Assembly: GCF_000716335.1 (NCBI RefSeq)
Contig: NZ_JOBL01000196.1
Location: 1-36,434 of the forward strand
DNA length: 36,434 nucleotides
Reading direction: 5' to 3'
DNA from: Streptomyces sp. NRRL S-118
GTDB lineage: Bacteria; Actinomycetota; Actinomycetes; Streptomycetales; Streptomycetaceae
A model generated the notes under the pieces. That model worked only from the letters and a program-made list of their open reading frames with translations. It ran no database searches and had not been told where the DNA came from. Made by a program: the position numbers and the translations under genes. Of the stretch, positions 7,418 through 15,481 are shown in pieces. The first letter of the stretch is position 1. Each line of letters begins with the position of its first letter.

Positions 7418-8389
7418 GTGAGACGCCATCGCACCGCCACGGGCATCCTGCTGACCGTCGGAGCCCTGCTCACCAGCGCCCTGTCGGCCACCGCCGCCGC
7501 GGCCCCCGCCCCGGCGCCCGGCCAGGACACCGCAGCCCCCTCCGCCAGGAGCGTCACCGCCGCCGAGCAGCACCGCGCCCGCGCATTCTGGACACCGGAC
7601 CGGATGCGCTCCGCCACCCCGCTCGACCTGCTGCTCACCCCGCAGGCGCTGAAGAAGCTCAAGGCCCCCCGGCCGGGCGGCGGGACGACGACCGTCGCGC
7701 CCACCGCCTTCCCGCAGGCGGGCGGCTCCTGGACCGGCGGCGGCGCGGTCGTCAAGACGTCCGGGCGGGTCTTCTTCTCCTTCCAGGGCCGTACCGCCTC
7801 CTGCTCCGGCAACGCCGTGACCAGCCAGAACGCCAGCACCGTCATCACGGCCGGCCACTGCGTCAAGTACCAGGGCAGCTGGCACACCAACTGGGTCTTC
7901 GTCCCGGCGTACGACAACGGCCAGGCGCCGTACGGCCAGTGGACCGCCTCGAAGACGCTGACCACCCCGCAGTGGGAGGCGAGCGAGGACATCAACCACG
8001 ACATCGGCGCGGCCGTCGTCGCCCCGCTGAACGGCCAGCGGCTCACCGCGGTCACCGGCGCGCAGGGCATCCAGTTCAACGGGGGCTACAACAAGCCGAT
8101 GTACGCCTTCGGATTCCCGGCGGCGTCCCCGTACGACGGATCGAAACTGGTCTACTGCAGCGGGAACTCCTCCAAGGACTGGCTCTTCTCGCAGGACCAC
8201 AGCCTCGGCTGCAACATGACGGGCGGCTCCAGCGGCGGCCCCTGGTTCACCGGCTTCAGCGAGGCGACCGGCACCGGCCTGCAGGTCTCGGTGAACAGCT
8301 TCGGCTACACCTTCCTGCCGAACCGCATGTTCGGGCCGTACTTCGGCAACGAAGCGAAGGCGCTGTACGACAAGGCCCAGGTCTCCTGA
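7418..8389 (+). CDS. Secreted trypsin-like serine protease
   Basis: A 323-residue exported S1-type (chymotrypsin-fold) protease. The GTG start at 7418 follows AGAAGGAG by about 8 bases. Residues 1-29 form a signal peptide (MRRHR, hydrophobic core, AxA site near 26-29), and residues 30 to about 105 look like a propeptide. The catalytic triad is visible: His147 in TAGHC, Asp195 in NHDIGAA, and Ser272 in GGSSGGPW, where Ser replaces the usual Asp before the nucleophile, as in glutamyl-endopeptidase-like relatives. Cys129-Cys148 and Cys247-Cys265 are likely disulphides. The promoter lies at 7297-7326 and a strong terminator at 8414-8446, so it is monocistronic. Substrate preference is not evident. 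Confidence 0.9.
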   Translation: MRRHRTATGILLTVGALLTSALSATAAAAPAPAPGQDTAAPSARSVTAAEQHRARAFWTPDRMRSATPLDLLLTPQALKKLKAPRPGGGTTTVAPTAFPQAGGSWTGGGAVVKTSGRVFFSFQGRTASCSGNAVTSQNASTVITAGHCVKYQGSWHTNWVFVPAYDNGQAPYGQWTASKTLTTPQWEASEDINHDIGAAVVAPLNGQRLTAVTGAQGIQFNGGYNKPMYAFGFPAASPYDGSKLVYCSGNSSKDWLFSQDHSLGCNMTGGSSGGPWFTGFSEATGTGLQVSVNSFGYTFLPNRMFGPYFGNEAKALYDKAQVS

Positions 8390-8413
8390 GCCGCTGAGGC
8401 ACACCACGGAAGC

Positions 8414-8446
8414 GCGCCCGGCGGGGTGTTCCCTCCCGCCGGGCGC
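8414..8446 (+). terminator. 12-bp perfect stem-loop after the protease gene
   Basis: GCGCCCGGCGGG at 8414-8425 pairs perfectly with 8435-8446 around a 9-base loop. It begins 24 bases past the protease stop, and there is no T-run. Confidence 0.75.
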
Positions 8447-8620
8447 ACCCGTGATGCGGATGATCCTCCACCCCGCGCCCCCGCACGATTCCGTCCGTTC
8501 CGCCGGAACCGGCCGCCACGGAGGAAGGCCGTCCGGAAAGTTCACCCTGCCCATGGACACCGGCGTGTCCCCCCGCAGACTGAACGACGAACGACCCCTC
8601 CGTGAACCAGGAGTACGCCC

Positions 8621-10285
8621 ATGGCCCCTCACCGCACCGCGGACCTCGTCTTCACCGGCGGCCCCGTCCACACCGTGGATCCGGCGCGCCGCCGGGCGAG
8701 TGCCGTGGCCGTGCGCGGCGAACGCATCGTCGCGGTCGGCGGCTCCGAGGTCCACGGGCTGATCGGCCCGCGCACCGAAGTGGTCGACCTGCGCGGCCGG
8801 TTGCTGATACCGGGGTTCCAGGACGCGCACATCCACCCGGTCGGCGGCGGCGTGGAGCTCGCCCGGTGCGACCTGAGCGGGGCGACGACGCCGGAGGCGT
8901 ACCGCGGCCTCATCCGCGCGTACGCGGAAGCCCACCCCGGCGCCGCGTGGATCACCGGGGGCGGCTGGTCGATGGAGGCGTTCCCGGGCGGCACGCCGGA
9001 CCGCCGCTTCCTGGACGAGCTCGTCCCCGACCGGCCCGCCTACCTGGTCAACCGCGACCACCACGGCGGCTGGGCCAACTCCCGCGCCCTGGAGCTGGCC
9101 GGCATCACCGCGTCCACGCCCGACCCGGCGGACGGGCGCATCGAGCGGGACGCGGACGGCCGCCCCACCGGCATGCTCCAGGAGGGCGCGATGACCCTCA
9201 TGGCCGGTCTCGTACCGGCGCCGACCCCGGACGAACTGACGGCCGGCCTGCTGCGCGCGCAGGAGCTGCTGCACTCGCTGGGCGTCACCGCCTGGCAGGA
9301 CGCCCTGCTCGGCGACCACGCCGGGATGACGGACCCCGCTCCGGCGTACGCGGCCGCGGTGCGCAGCGGGAAGCTGACCGCCCGGGTCGTCGGCTCGCTG
9401 TGGTGGGACCGCACCCGCGGCCTGGAGCAGCTGCCCGAACTGCTGCAGCGGCGCGCGGAACTGACGCACGGCAGGCTCCGGGCCACGACCGTGAAGATCA
9501 TGCAGGACGGCATCGCCGAGAACCGCACGGCGGCCCTGCTCGGGCCCTACCTCACGTCCTGCGGCTGTGCGTCGGACAACTCCGGCGTCTCCTTCATCGA
9601 GCCGGACGCGCTCGCCGCCTGCGTCACCGCCCTGGAGGCGCACGGGTTCCAGGTCCACTTCCACGCGCTGGGTGACCGTGCGGTGCGCGAGGCGCTCGAC
9701 GCCGTGGAGGCCGCCCGGAAGGCGGGCGGCGACTCCTCCGACACCCGGCCGCACCTCGCCCACCTCCAAGTGGTGCACCCGCAGGACGTGCCGCGCTTCG
9801 CCGAACTGGGCGCGACCGCCACCATCCAGGCCCTGTGGGCGGCGCACGAGCCGCAGATGGACGAACTGACGATTCCCTTCCTGGGCCCCGAACGCGCCGC
9901 CTGGCAGTACCCGTTCGGCGATCTGCTCCGCACCGGGGCGCGGCTCGCCGCGGGCAGCGACTGGCCGGTCAGCAGCCCCGACCCGATGGCCGCGCTGCAC
10001 GTCGCGGTCAACCGTGTCCTGCCGGACGCCGGGCCGGACACACCCGTCTTCCTGCCGGAGCAGCGCATCGGTCTGGACGCCGCCCTCACCGCGTACACCG
10101 CGGGCAGCGCGTATGTGAACCACCTCGACGACACGGGGGTCATCCGGGCCGGGAACCTGGCCGATCTGGTGGTGCTGGACCGCGATCCGTTCGCGGGGCC
10201 GGCGGAGGAGATCGCCCTGACCCGTGTGCTGCAGACCTTCGTCGGGGGCGTTCGCGTCTACGCGGACAGCAGCGCGAGCGGCTGA
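8621..10285 (+). CDS. YtcJ-type amidohydrolase
   Basis: A 554-residue metal-dependent hydrolase of the amidohydrolase superfamily (Amidohydro_3/YtcJ group). The start is ATG 8621 behind CAGGAG. The strand-1 metal motif DAHIHP is at 69-73 (His70, His72). Later metal and active-site positions are recognisable: Lys in VKIMQDG, His in FHALGDR, His in HLAHLQVVHP, and Asp in GSDWPVSSP. The N-terminal and C-terminal parts form the usual small beta-sandwich (GNLADLVVLDRDPF near the end). Substrates of this subgroup include formamides and exo-amides, but most are unassigned. No signal peptide is seen, so it is cytoplasmic. Its last 28 bases overlap the end of the convergent gene 10258-12423. Confidence 0.88.
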   Translation: MAPHRTADLVFTGGPVHTVDPARRRASAVAVRGERIVAVGGSEVHGLIGPRTEVVDLRGRLLIPGFQDAHIHPVGGGVELARCDLSGATTPEAYRGLIRAYAEAHPGAAWITGGGWSMEAFPGGTPDRRFLDELVPDRPAYLVNRDHHGGWANSRALELAGITASTPDPADGRIERDADGRPTGMLQEGAMTLMAGLVPAPTPDELTAGLLRAQELLHSLGVTAWQDALLGDHAGMTDPAPAYAAAVRSGKLTARVVGSLWWDRTRGLEQLPELLQRRAELTHGRLRATTVKIMQDGIAENRTAALLGPYLTSCGCASDNSGVSFIEPDALAACVTALEAHGFQVHFHALGDRAVREALDAVEAARKAGGDSSDTRPHLAHLQVVHPQDVPRFAELGATATIQALWAAHEPQMDELTIPFLGPERAAWQYPFGDLLRTGARLAAGSDWPVSSPDPMAALHVAVNRVLPDAGPDTPVFLPEQRIGLDAALTAYTAGSAYVNHLDDTGVIRAGNLADLVVLDRDPFAGPAEEIALTRVLQTFVGGVRVYADSSASG

Positions 10286-12423
10286 CCCGGGCCGGCCTCC
10301 CGGGTGGCGGGAGCGTCGGGGGCCGGAGCGCCGGGGGCCGGGTGGCGCCGCTCGTGGTCGCGGAAGTGCCGTGGGCGGGCCTCGCCGGCGGGGCCCTCGC
10401 CGGAGGCGTCACCGGGTCCGCCGGGCGGGGCGTCGGCGGTTTCCTGTTGCGGGGCGCCTCCGGGCGCCTGGGGCGGGGCGTCGTGGGGCTCCGGGGCGGG
10501 GGCTGTTCCCGATTCCGGTCCGCCGGCCGGACCGGGGACGCCGCCCGGGGAGGCGGCCGGCTCCGGTGACGGAGTCCCGGTCCGCGGCGCGGGCCGGTGC
10601 GCGGCCTTCGTCGGGGCGGGCGCCCGCCGGGGCGCCGTCCCCGGCATCCGCCCGGGCGGCGTCCCCGGGACGGCCGCCTCCGGCGCCTCGGTCGTCCATC
10701 GCTGGGCCGCCGCCCCGTCCCGCACGCGGACGACCACGCTGGACCCGGCGCCCGGGGTGACAGGGGTGAGCGCCAGCTGCTCGCTCCAGCGCGGGACGAC
10801 CACGCCCTGGAGGGTGATGTCGTAGCGGACGTCCGCCGCGTCGGGGGCCGAGTCCGCCGTGCACGCGGCCAGCACCACCGTGCCGGCGGGCCGGTGCGAG
10901 TGGGCGCACAGGGTCGGGTCCGCGGCACTGCGCAGGAGACCGTCCTCCTCGTACGTCCACAGCTGCGTCACGGGCCCGGCCGCGCAGGCGGCGAGCGTCA
11001 GCTCGGTCCCGGCGACGGCGCGGCCGTCCTGGAGGTCGAGGCACAGACCGGAACCGGCGTTGCGCAGCCGGAAGTCGATGGGGCCGGCCGGCACCTGCGT
11101 CGGCAGGCCCGAGGGCCGTCCGGTGGGGTGGCCGGCCGGGGCGGGGGCGGGCGGTGCGGGGACGGTCACGGCTCCGCCGGGCTGCGCCCCGGCCCGGTGC
11201 CCGGTGCCTCCGTCCCCCGCGTCCCCGCCGTCCACGAGCGCCGTCACCGCCGCCGCGACCAGGACACCGGTGACAACGATGCCAAGACCGACGAAAAGGG
11301 GCGCTCCACGGCCGGCCGCCACGGATGCCGCCGATCCGGCGGCCCGGCCACCGGCTGCCGCTCCGGCGACGCCCGCGTCGGCTGTCCCGGCCCCCGCCCC
11401 GCCCGCTGTCCCGGCCCGCGCGCCACCCAGCCGCAGCGCTCCGGCGCGCAGCCCGTCGAGCGCCGGCGCCGCGAGCCGCAGCACCCGGCCGCCTCCGGTC
11501 GCCGACACGCGCCGGCGGCCGCCCCGGGAGTGCCGCCCGGGCCGCTTCGGAGCGGGCTGCGCCTGGTCACGGGCGCGGGCCCGGCCGGGCCGTGAGGCGA
11601 GGTACCGCTCCGCTCCCCCGCCGAGCAGGCCCTCGGCGAGGAGCAGGGCCAGCCGCCCGTCGGAGTGGAGCAGTTGTTCGGCCGCGTGCCGGCAGTGGCG
11701 GCACGCCGCCAGGTGCCGCTGGATGTCGGGGATCAGGGGGCCGGTGCGCCGCAGGGATATGTCGAGCAGCCGGCCGTAGTGCCGGCACTCCGGGTCCGGC
11801 GCGAGCTGCTGGTGCGCGCTCAGGCACCCGGCCCGCAGGAGCTCGCGGGCCTCGGCGAGCCGCGCGGCGGCACCGCGGGGGTCGATGGCGAGCAGCGCGC
11901 AGGGGATCGACAGCCCTTCGGCCTCCACCTCCCGGTGCCACAGCAGCACCTGGGCGGGGGCGGGCAGGGCCCGGAAGGCCCGGGCGATCAGCCGCCGGTT
12001 CTCCGCAGGCTCCTCCGGGTATTGAATTCCCGTCAACAATGCGGCGATACGGGCGTCGGCGGCCCACTCGCGCAATACCTGGCGTGCCGCCACCAGGAAA
12101 TGCACCCGCAGCGCACCCGCGGCCGGCCCTGCCTCGCCTCCCCCGGCGCCACCGGCGCCGCCGGTGTCCTCGCGCAGCCTTTCCAGGCCCAGTCCGAATG
12201 CGGCGGCCGCGGCCATCGACACGGTTTTCCCGGCCTGCGGCACGAACAGCGCCACGTAGTCGCACACCGCCTCCCAGTGCCGCTCCATCAGCGCGGCCTC
12301 CGGGTACGCGGCGCGCCGCCGCTCGACGGTCCGCAGCTCACCGGCCAGGAACGCGTCGGAGCCGCCGGAGGTGGGCCCGTAGGGAGGGCGAGGGGGCGAC
12401 GGGTAGGGAGGGGGGTTGTGCAT
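10258..12423 (-). CDS. Sigma-factor-like / zinc-finger / transmembrane / ricin-lectin fusion protein
   Basis: A 721-residue multi-domain protein. Residues about 40-205 resemble degenerate ECF sigma regions 2 and 4 (WEAVCDYVALFVPQ; LPAPAQVLLWHREVEAEGLS; AARLAEARELLRAGCL). A zinc-anti-sigma motif follows, HLAACRHC at about 237-244 (H-x3-C-x2-C). After a long Ala/Gly-rich linker a single membrane segment lies near 375-398 (LFVGLGIVVTGVLVAAAVTA). Residues about 450-580 are a beta-trefoil ricin-type lectin domain (GLCLDLQDG; QLWTYEEDGLLRSA), and the last 140 residues are Pro/Ala/Gly-rich. Orientation would put the sigma-like part in the cytoplasm and the lectin outside, a plausible one-protein carbohydrate sensor; that is inference. 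Whether it binds RNA polymerase or DNA is unknown. ATG 12423 is used (GTG 12426 adjacent). Its tail overlaps the amidohydrolase gene by 28 bases. Confidence 0.8.
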   Translation of the reverse strand: MHNPPPYPSPPRPPYGPTSGGSDAFLAGELRTVERRRAAYPEAALMERHWEAVCDYVALFVPQAGKTVSMAAAAAFGLGLERLREDTGGAGGAGGGEAGPAAGALRVHFLVAARQVLREWAADARIAALLTGIQYPEEPAENRRLIARAFRALPAPAQVLLWHREVEAEGLSIPCALLAIDPRGAAARLAEARELLRAGCLSAHQQLAPDPECRHYGRLLDISLRRTGPLIPDIQRHLAACRHCRHAAEQLLHSDGRLALLLAEGLLGGGAERYLASRPGRARARDQAQPAPKRPGRHSRGGRRRVSATGGGRVLRLAAPALDGLRAGALRLGGARAGTAGGAGAGTADAGVAGAAAGGRAAGSAASVAAGRGAPLFVGLGIVVTGVLVAAAVTALVDGGDAGDGGTGHRAGAQPGGAVTVPAPPAPAPAGHPTGRPSGLPTQVPAGPIDFRLRNAGSGLCLDLQDGRAVAGTELTLAACAAGPVTQLWTYEEDGLLRSAADPTLCAHSHRPAGTVVLAACTADSAPDAADVRYDITLQGVVVPRWSEQLALTPVTPGAGSSVVVRVRDGAAAQRWTTEAPEAAVPGTPPGRMPGTAPRRAPAPTKAAHRPAPRTGTPSPEPAASPGGVPGPAGGPESGTAPAPEPHDAPPQAPGGAPQQETADAPPGGPGDASGEGPAGEARPRHFRDHERRHPAPGAPAPDAPATREAGPGQPLALLSA

Positions 12424-12529
12424 CACGTATTTCCATCCAGGCCAATTGCAGTGGGGAGTGCGCCGGATTGGTGCGTACCTTTACGTGCCCTTCGTTATAC
12501 GGAGGCGCCACCGAAAGGAATTCGAACTG

Positions 12530-12640
12530 ATGAGCAGAATCGGCATGTTGGGCCGCGAGAAAGCTCACCATGACACAACTCTCGCTGCTGCAACAAGAGT
12601 TCATCGAAGCCACATGACGCCGATCGCCCGGCCCCATTAA
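12530..12640 (+). CDS. Possible small protein (36 aa), unrecognised
   Basis: ATG 12530 follows AAAGGA with 8-9 bases spacing, and the frame closes at TAA 12640 after 36 residues. The product is basic and His-rich (KAHHDTT, RVHRSH). Base composition here is clearly lower in GC than in neighbouring genes, and the codons do not show the usual third-position G/C bias, which argues against coding. It is divergent from the sigma/ricin fusion gene. A second, 15-codon frame starts inside it at about 12570. I do not recognise it; it could equally be a leader or non-coding sequence. Confidence 0.25.
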   Translation: MSRIGMLGREKAHHDTTLAAATRVHRSHMTPIARPH

Positions 12641-12765
12641 GGAACCGCCCGCCCGGACCGGCGCGGCGCGCCCCCCGGCGGACCGGCGCGACGGGCCCGC
12701 ATGACGGGCATGTGACGGCGGCACTGCACCACTGTTGCACTGCGCTTTCGTCCGGTCACTCACCG

Positions 12766-12795
12766 TTGACCGGGGTGACGGGGTACGGCTAGCTT
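12766..12795 (+). promoter_or_regulatory. Leaderless promoter of the haloperoxidase-family gene
   Basis: TTGACC (12766-12771) and TAGCTT (12790-12795) are separated by 18 bases. The -10 ends 7 bases before the ATG at 12803, so transcription should begin at the start codon. This is the best -35/-10 match in the window. Confidence 0.75.
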
Positions 12796-12802
12796 CGCCG
12801 GC

Positions 12803-14059
12803 ATGTCGATCTCCGTATGCACCCGCCGCCGCGCCCTGGTGGCTCTCGGCTCCGCCGCCCTCGTGGCCGGATCCCTCACCACCACCTCATCCGCCGCGGC
12901 CCGGGACCACCGCACGCGCCCGTCCGTGGTGCTCGACTGGTACGACACCACGGCGGCGACCGTGGCGGCGGCCGGTGCCCCCGCCCAGATCACCAACAGC
13001 CGCACGTGGGCCATCGGCTGGCTCGCGGCCGCCCGCGCCGTGGCCGAGGCGCCGAGGGGCCCGGGCCGGCGCGACTTCCAGGACGCGGCGCTCGCCTCCG
13101 CCGTGCACCATGCGCTCGCGGCGCTCGTACCGTCCCGCGCCCGCGAGCTGGACGCCGCGCTGCGCACGTCGCTCGACCGCGTTCCGGACGGGAGGGCCAA
13201 GGCGGGCGGCGTGAGCGCCGGTGTCCGCCAGGCACGGCTGCTGCTCGCCTCCCGGGAGGGCGACGGTCTGGACCCGGCCGCGGTGAACGCGCCGTTCCGC
13301 GTTCCGCCGGCCGGGCCCGGGGTGTGGCAGCCGACACCGCCGGCCTACGCCCCCGCCATCCAGTACGGCAACCGGCTCGCCAAGCCCTTCCTGCTGGACC
13401 GTCCCGACCAGTACCGACTGCCCGCGCCTCCCGCGCTGGACTCCGCGCGCTACCGCGCCGACCTGGCGGAGGTACGCGCCTACGGCGCCGCCACCGGCGC
13501 CGCCCGCACGCCCCACCAGACCGGGACGGCCACGTTCTGGCTCGGATCCTCCCTGACCCTGTTCACCGAGCCGCTGCGGGTGGCGGTGTCCCGCTCGCCG
13601 GAGTCCGTCGTGGCGCGGGCCCGCCTGGTGGCGCTGTTCCACACGGCTCTGGTGGACACCCAGATCGCCACGTCCGACAGCAAGTACGCCCATCTGCGCT
13701 GGCGTCCGGTCACGGCCATCCGCACGGGCTCGATCGACCCCGACCCGGACTGGACCCCGCTGCACGCCACGCCGCCTCATCCCGACCACCCGAGCGGCCA
13801 CACGAGCTATGCGGGTGCGGCGGAGGCGATCCTCACGGCCCTGACCGGTCCCCGGACGGCTCCCTTCGAGCTCACCAGCCCCACGGCCCCCGGAGTGACC
13901 CGCACCTACACCTCGTGGAGCCGGCTGGCCGAAGAGAACGCGGACGCCCGCGTGTTCTCCGGTATCCACACCCGCTCGGCCGACGAGGCGGGCCTGACCC
14001 TCGGCAGGCAGGTCGCCGTCCACGCCCTGCGCACGGCACACCGTCTGCTCACCGGCTGA
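12803..14059 (+). CDS. Tat-exported vanadium-dependent haloperoxidase-family protein
   Basis: A 418-residue exported enzyme of the vanadium haloperoxidase / PAP2 acid phosphatase superfamily. The N-terminus TRRRALVALGSAALVAG is a twin-arginine-type signal peptide. All vanadate/phosphate-binding residues are present with the spacing of the fungal chloroperoxidase: Lys294 and Arg301 (KYAHLRWRP), Ser331-Gly332-His333 in PSGH, Arg383 and His389 (RVFSGIH). It may be a haloperoxidase or a phosphatase; bacterial members of this group are often annotated as the former without biochemical proof. A leaderless promoter precedes it, and the tRNA-Ala terminator follows on the opposite strand. Tat export fits a protein that folds in the cytoplasm. 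No halogenation gene cluster surrounds it. Confidence 0.85.
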   Translation: MSISVCTRRRALVALGSAALVAGSLTTTSSAAARDHRTRPSVVLDWYDTTAATVAAAGAPAQITNSRTWAIGWLAAARAVAEAPRGPGRRDFQDAALASAVHHALAALVPSRARELDAALRTSLDRVPDGRAKAGGVSAGVRQARLLLASREGDGLDPAAVNAPFRVPPAGPGVWQPTPPAYAPAIQYGNRLAKPFLLDRPDQYRLPAPPALDSARYRADLAEVRAYGAATGAARTPHQTGTATFWLGSSLTLFTEPLRVAVSRSPESVVARARLVALFHTALVDTQIATSDSKYAHLRWRPVTAIRTGSIDPDPDWTPLHATPPHPDHPSGHTSYAGAAEAILTALTGPRTAPFELTSPTAPGVTRTYTSWSRLAEENADARVFSGIHTRSADEAGLTLGRQVAVHALRTAHRLLTG

Positions 14060-14070
14060 CCGGCGACGCG

Positions 14071-14113
14071 GAAAAGCGAGATCCCGCCCGATCTTTCGAT
14101 CGGACGGGATCTC
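14071..14113 (-). terminator. Intrinsic terminator of tRNA-Ala
   Basis: Read on the minus strand, 14113-14098 and 14093-14078 form a 16-bp stem (one G-U pair) with a GAAA tetraloop, followed two bases later by TTTT (14075-14072). The G-U pair and T-run occur only in this direction, so it serves the tRNA rather than the convergent haloperoxidase gene. Confidence 0.85.
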
Positions 14114-14120
14114 GTGTGCG

Positions 14121-14194
14121 TGGACCTGAGGGGATTTGAACCCCTGACCCCCTCGATGCGAACGAGGTGCGCTACCAGTCTGCGCCACAGGCCC
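14121..14194 (-). tRNA. tRNA-Ala (anticodon CGC)
   Basis: On the minus strand the 74-nt sequence folds as a full cloverleaf: acceptor stem GGGCCTG/CAGGTCC with one G-U pair, D-loop GGTAGCGC, anticodon stem CCTCG/CGAGG with loop TTCGCAT, and T-arm GGGGTTCAAATCCCC. The anticodon CGC reads GCG (Ala). The 3' CCA is not encoded; the gene ends at the discriminator A. A TAATGT -10-like box lies about 20 bases upstream, and a 16-bp terminator follows. GCG is a heavily used codon in this GC-rich genome. Confidence 0.95.
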
Positions 14195-14289
14195 TTGCGA
14201 CGTGTGAAACATTAGCATCCCGATCGGGCTGCTTGGAAATCCGTTCCCCGCGGGCCGCGGAGGACGAGACCCGCGTCACGTACGCCGTG

Positions 14290-15336
14290 TCACTCGTTGG
14301 CCGCACGCGGGCGGTCCTCGTCCGCGTACTGGTCGAACAGCGGGGTGCGGCCGTGGTCGCGGGTGCGGCGCGGCGGGGTCGGGCTCGGGTTGGGGTTCTG
14401 GCGCGTGGGCGGCGGCGGGGTGGGCTCGGCCGCGGAGGAGCGCGCCGCGCTCCAGGTCTCCGGGTCCGTGACGTCCACACCGCCGGTGGCGCGCGGGGCG
14501 ACCGGAGCCGTCACGTACGTCGGCAGGGGGACCGGGACCGGGTCCCAGCTGTCGCCGCGGGCCGGGCCGCGGTCGCGCTGCTGGTCCACCCACTCCGCGT
14601 GGTCGGTCTGCTCGACGAGCGCGCGGCGCCCGGCCTCCTGCGGGGAGACCGTGGGCTCCGGCTCGGGCTGGGGGCTCGGCGCCGGTTCGGCGGCCTGCTC
14701 CGGGACGGGCCGGGTCCGCGTGCGGCTCTCGCGCAGCCGCTGCGCGGCGGCCTCGGCGCGCCTGCGGTCCATGACGTACACGAAGCGGCGGCGCTCCTGC
14801 GCGCGCAGGTGCACGATGTACGCGCTGAGCAGGACCGCGGGGACGCCCGGGGCCCACAGGAAGGCGAGTCCGCCGACGGCCGCGACGATCGCGCCGAGCG
14901 TGAACGCCAGGAAGAGGACCACCGTGGTGCGCCGGCGCCGGGCGAGCACCCGGGAGCGGCGCGCCCGTTCGGCGGCTGCGGCCGCGGCGGCGGGGCGGAC
15001 CGGACGGGGCCGGGCCGGCGGGGCGTCGGGTACCTCCAGGCGTGCCTCCGTCAGCGCCGGAGGCGCGGCGAAGGCCCGGACGTCGACGGAGCTCAGATGC
15101 TCCGTCTCGGCGTCCGGGTCGACCTCGGGCTCCACCTGTCCGGCGGTGCGCCGGTCCAGCTCCTTGGCGTACCGGCGCTCCATCCCCGCCCGTCCGGACA
15201 GGAGCCGGATGGCGGTGCTGAAGCGTTCCGTCGGACGGGCCTCGTTCAGCTCGTCCTGCCGTCGGAGCCACATCGGCACCAAGTAGGCGGCCCAGGCCCC
15301 GACGATGACTGCGTAGATGAGGCCGCTGCTGCTCAC
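14290..15336 (-). CDS. sepX: SepX/GlpR, membrane divisome protein
   Basis: A 348-residue membrane protein. The start is GTG 15336, because a TACGGT -10 box ends 7 bases upstream. The N-terminus SSSGLIYAVIVGAWAAYLVP is the first membrane helix, followed by the typical MWLRRQDELNEARP and RFSTAIRLLSGR segments. Two more membrane helices lie near residues 135-185, and the C-terminal third is a disordered Pro/Arg-rich tail. This matches the actinobacterial SepX (Streptomyces) / GlpR (Corynebacterium) protein, a divisome component that acts with FtsZ/SepF and is the membrane receptor of the gephyrin-like protein Glp. The glp/moeA homologue is four genes upstream on the same strand, supporting the assignment. 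The gap to the upstream acetyltransferase gene is AT-rich. Confidence 0.85.
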   Translation of the reverse strand: MSSSGLIYAVIVGAWAAYLVPMWLRRQDELNEARPTERFSTAIRLLSGRAGMERRYAKELDRRTAGQVEPEVDPDAETEHLSSVDVRAFAAPPALTEARLEVPDAPPARPRPVRPAAAAAAAERARRSRVLARRRRTTVVLFLAFTLGAIVAAVGGLAFLWAPGVPAVLLSAYIVHLRAQERRRFVYVMDRRRAEAAAQRLRESRTRTRPVPEQAAEPAPSPQPEPEPTVSPQEAGRRALVEQTDHAEWVDQQRDRGPARGDSWDPVPVPLPTYVTAPVAPRATGGVDVTDPETWSAARSSAAEPTPPPPTRQNPNPSPTPPRRTRDHGRTPLFDQYADEDRPRAANE

Positions 15337-15343
15337 ATCCCAC

Positions 15344-15480
15344 ACCGTAGAGGGGTTCGCAGCAGGCCATCGGCCAATTGGGCCGGTGTGTCGCACGATC
15401 TGGCTGATATCACTGAATTTTTTTGTGATTCGTCAGACCGATTATGGTCGATCCGCGATCGAATTCGAACATTTATTTTA
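15344..15480 (-). promoter_or_regulatory. AT-rich sepX promoter region
   Basis: The -10 TACGGT on the minus strand (plus 15344-15349) ends 7 bases before the sepX GTG, indicating a leaderless start. The 85 bases upstream (15397-15481) are the most AT-rich stretch of the window, with a run of seven T at about 15417-15424, the palindrome TCGAATTCGA at 15459-15468, and the inverted pair GACC/GGTC near 15436-15449. Such a stretch may hold regulator sites or mark the end of the upstream gene. Confidence 0.5.
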
Positions 15481-15481
15481 T

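Noticed and set aside
12338..12763. Minus-strand frame upstream of the sigma/lectin gene
   Set aside because: It has a low-quality codon pattern, no ribosome-binding site, and overlaps the start of the fusion gene.
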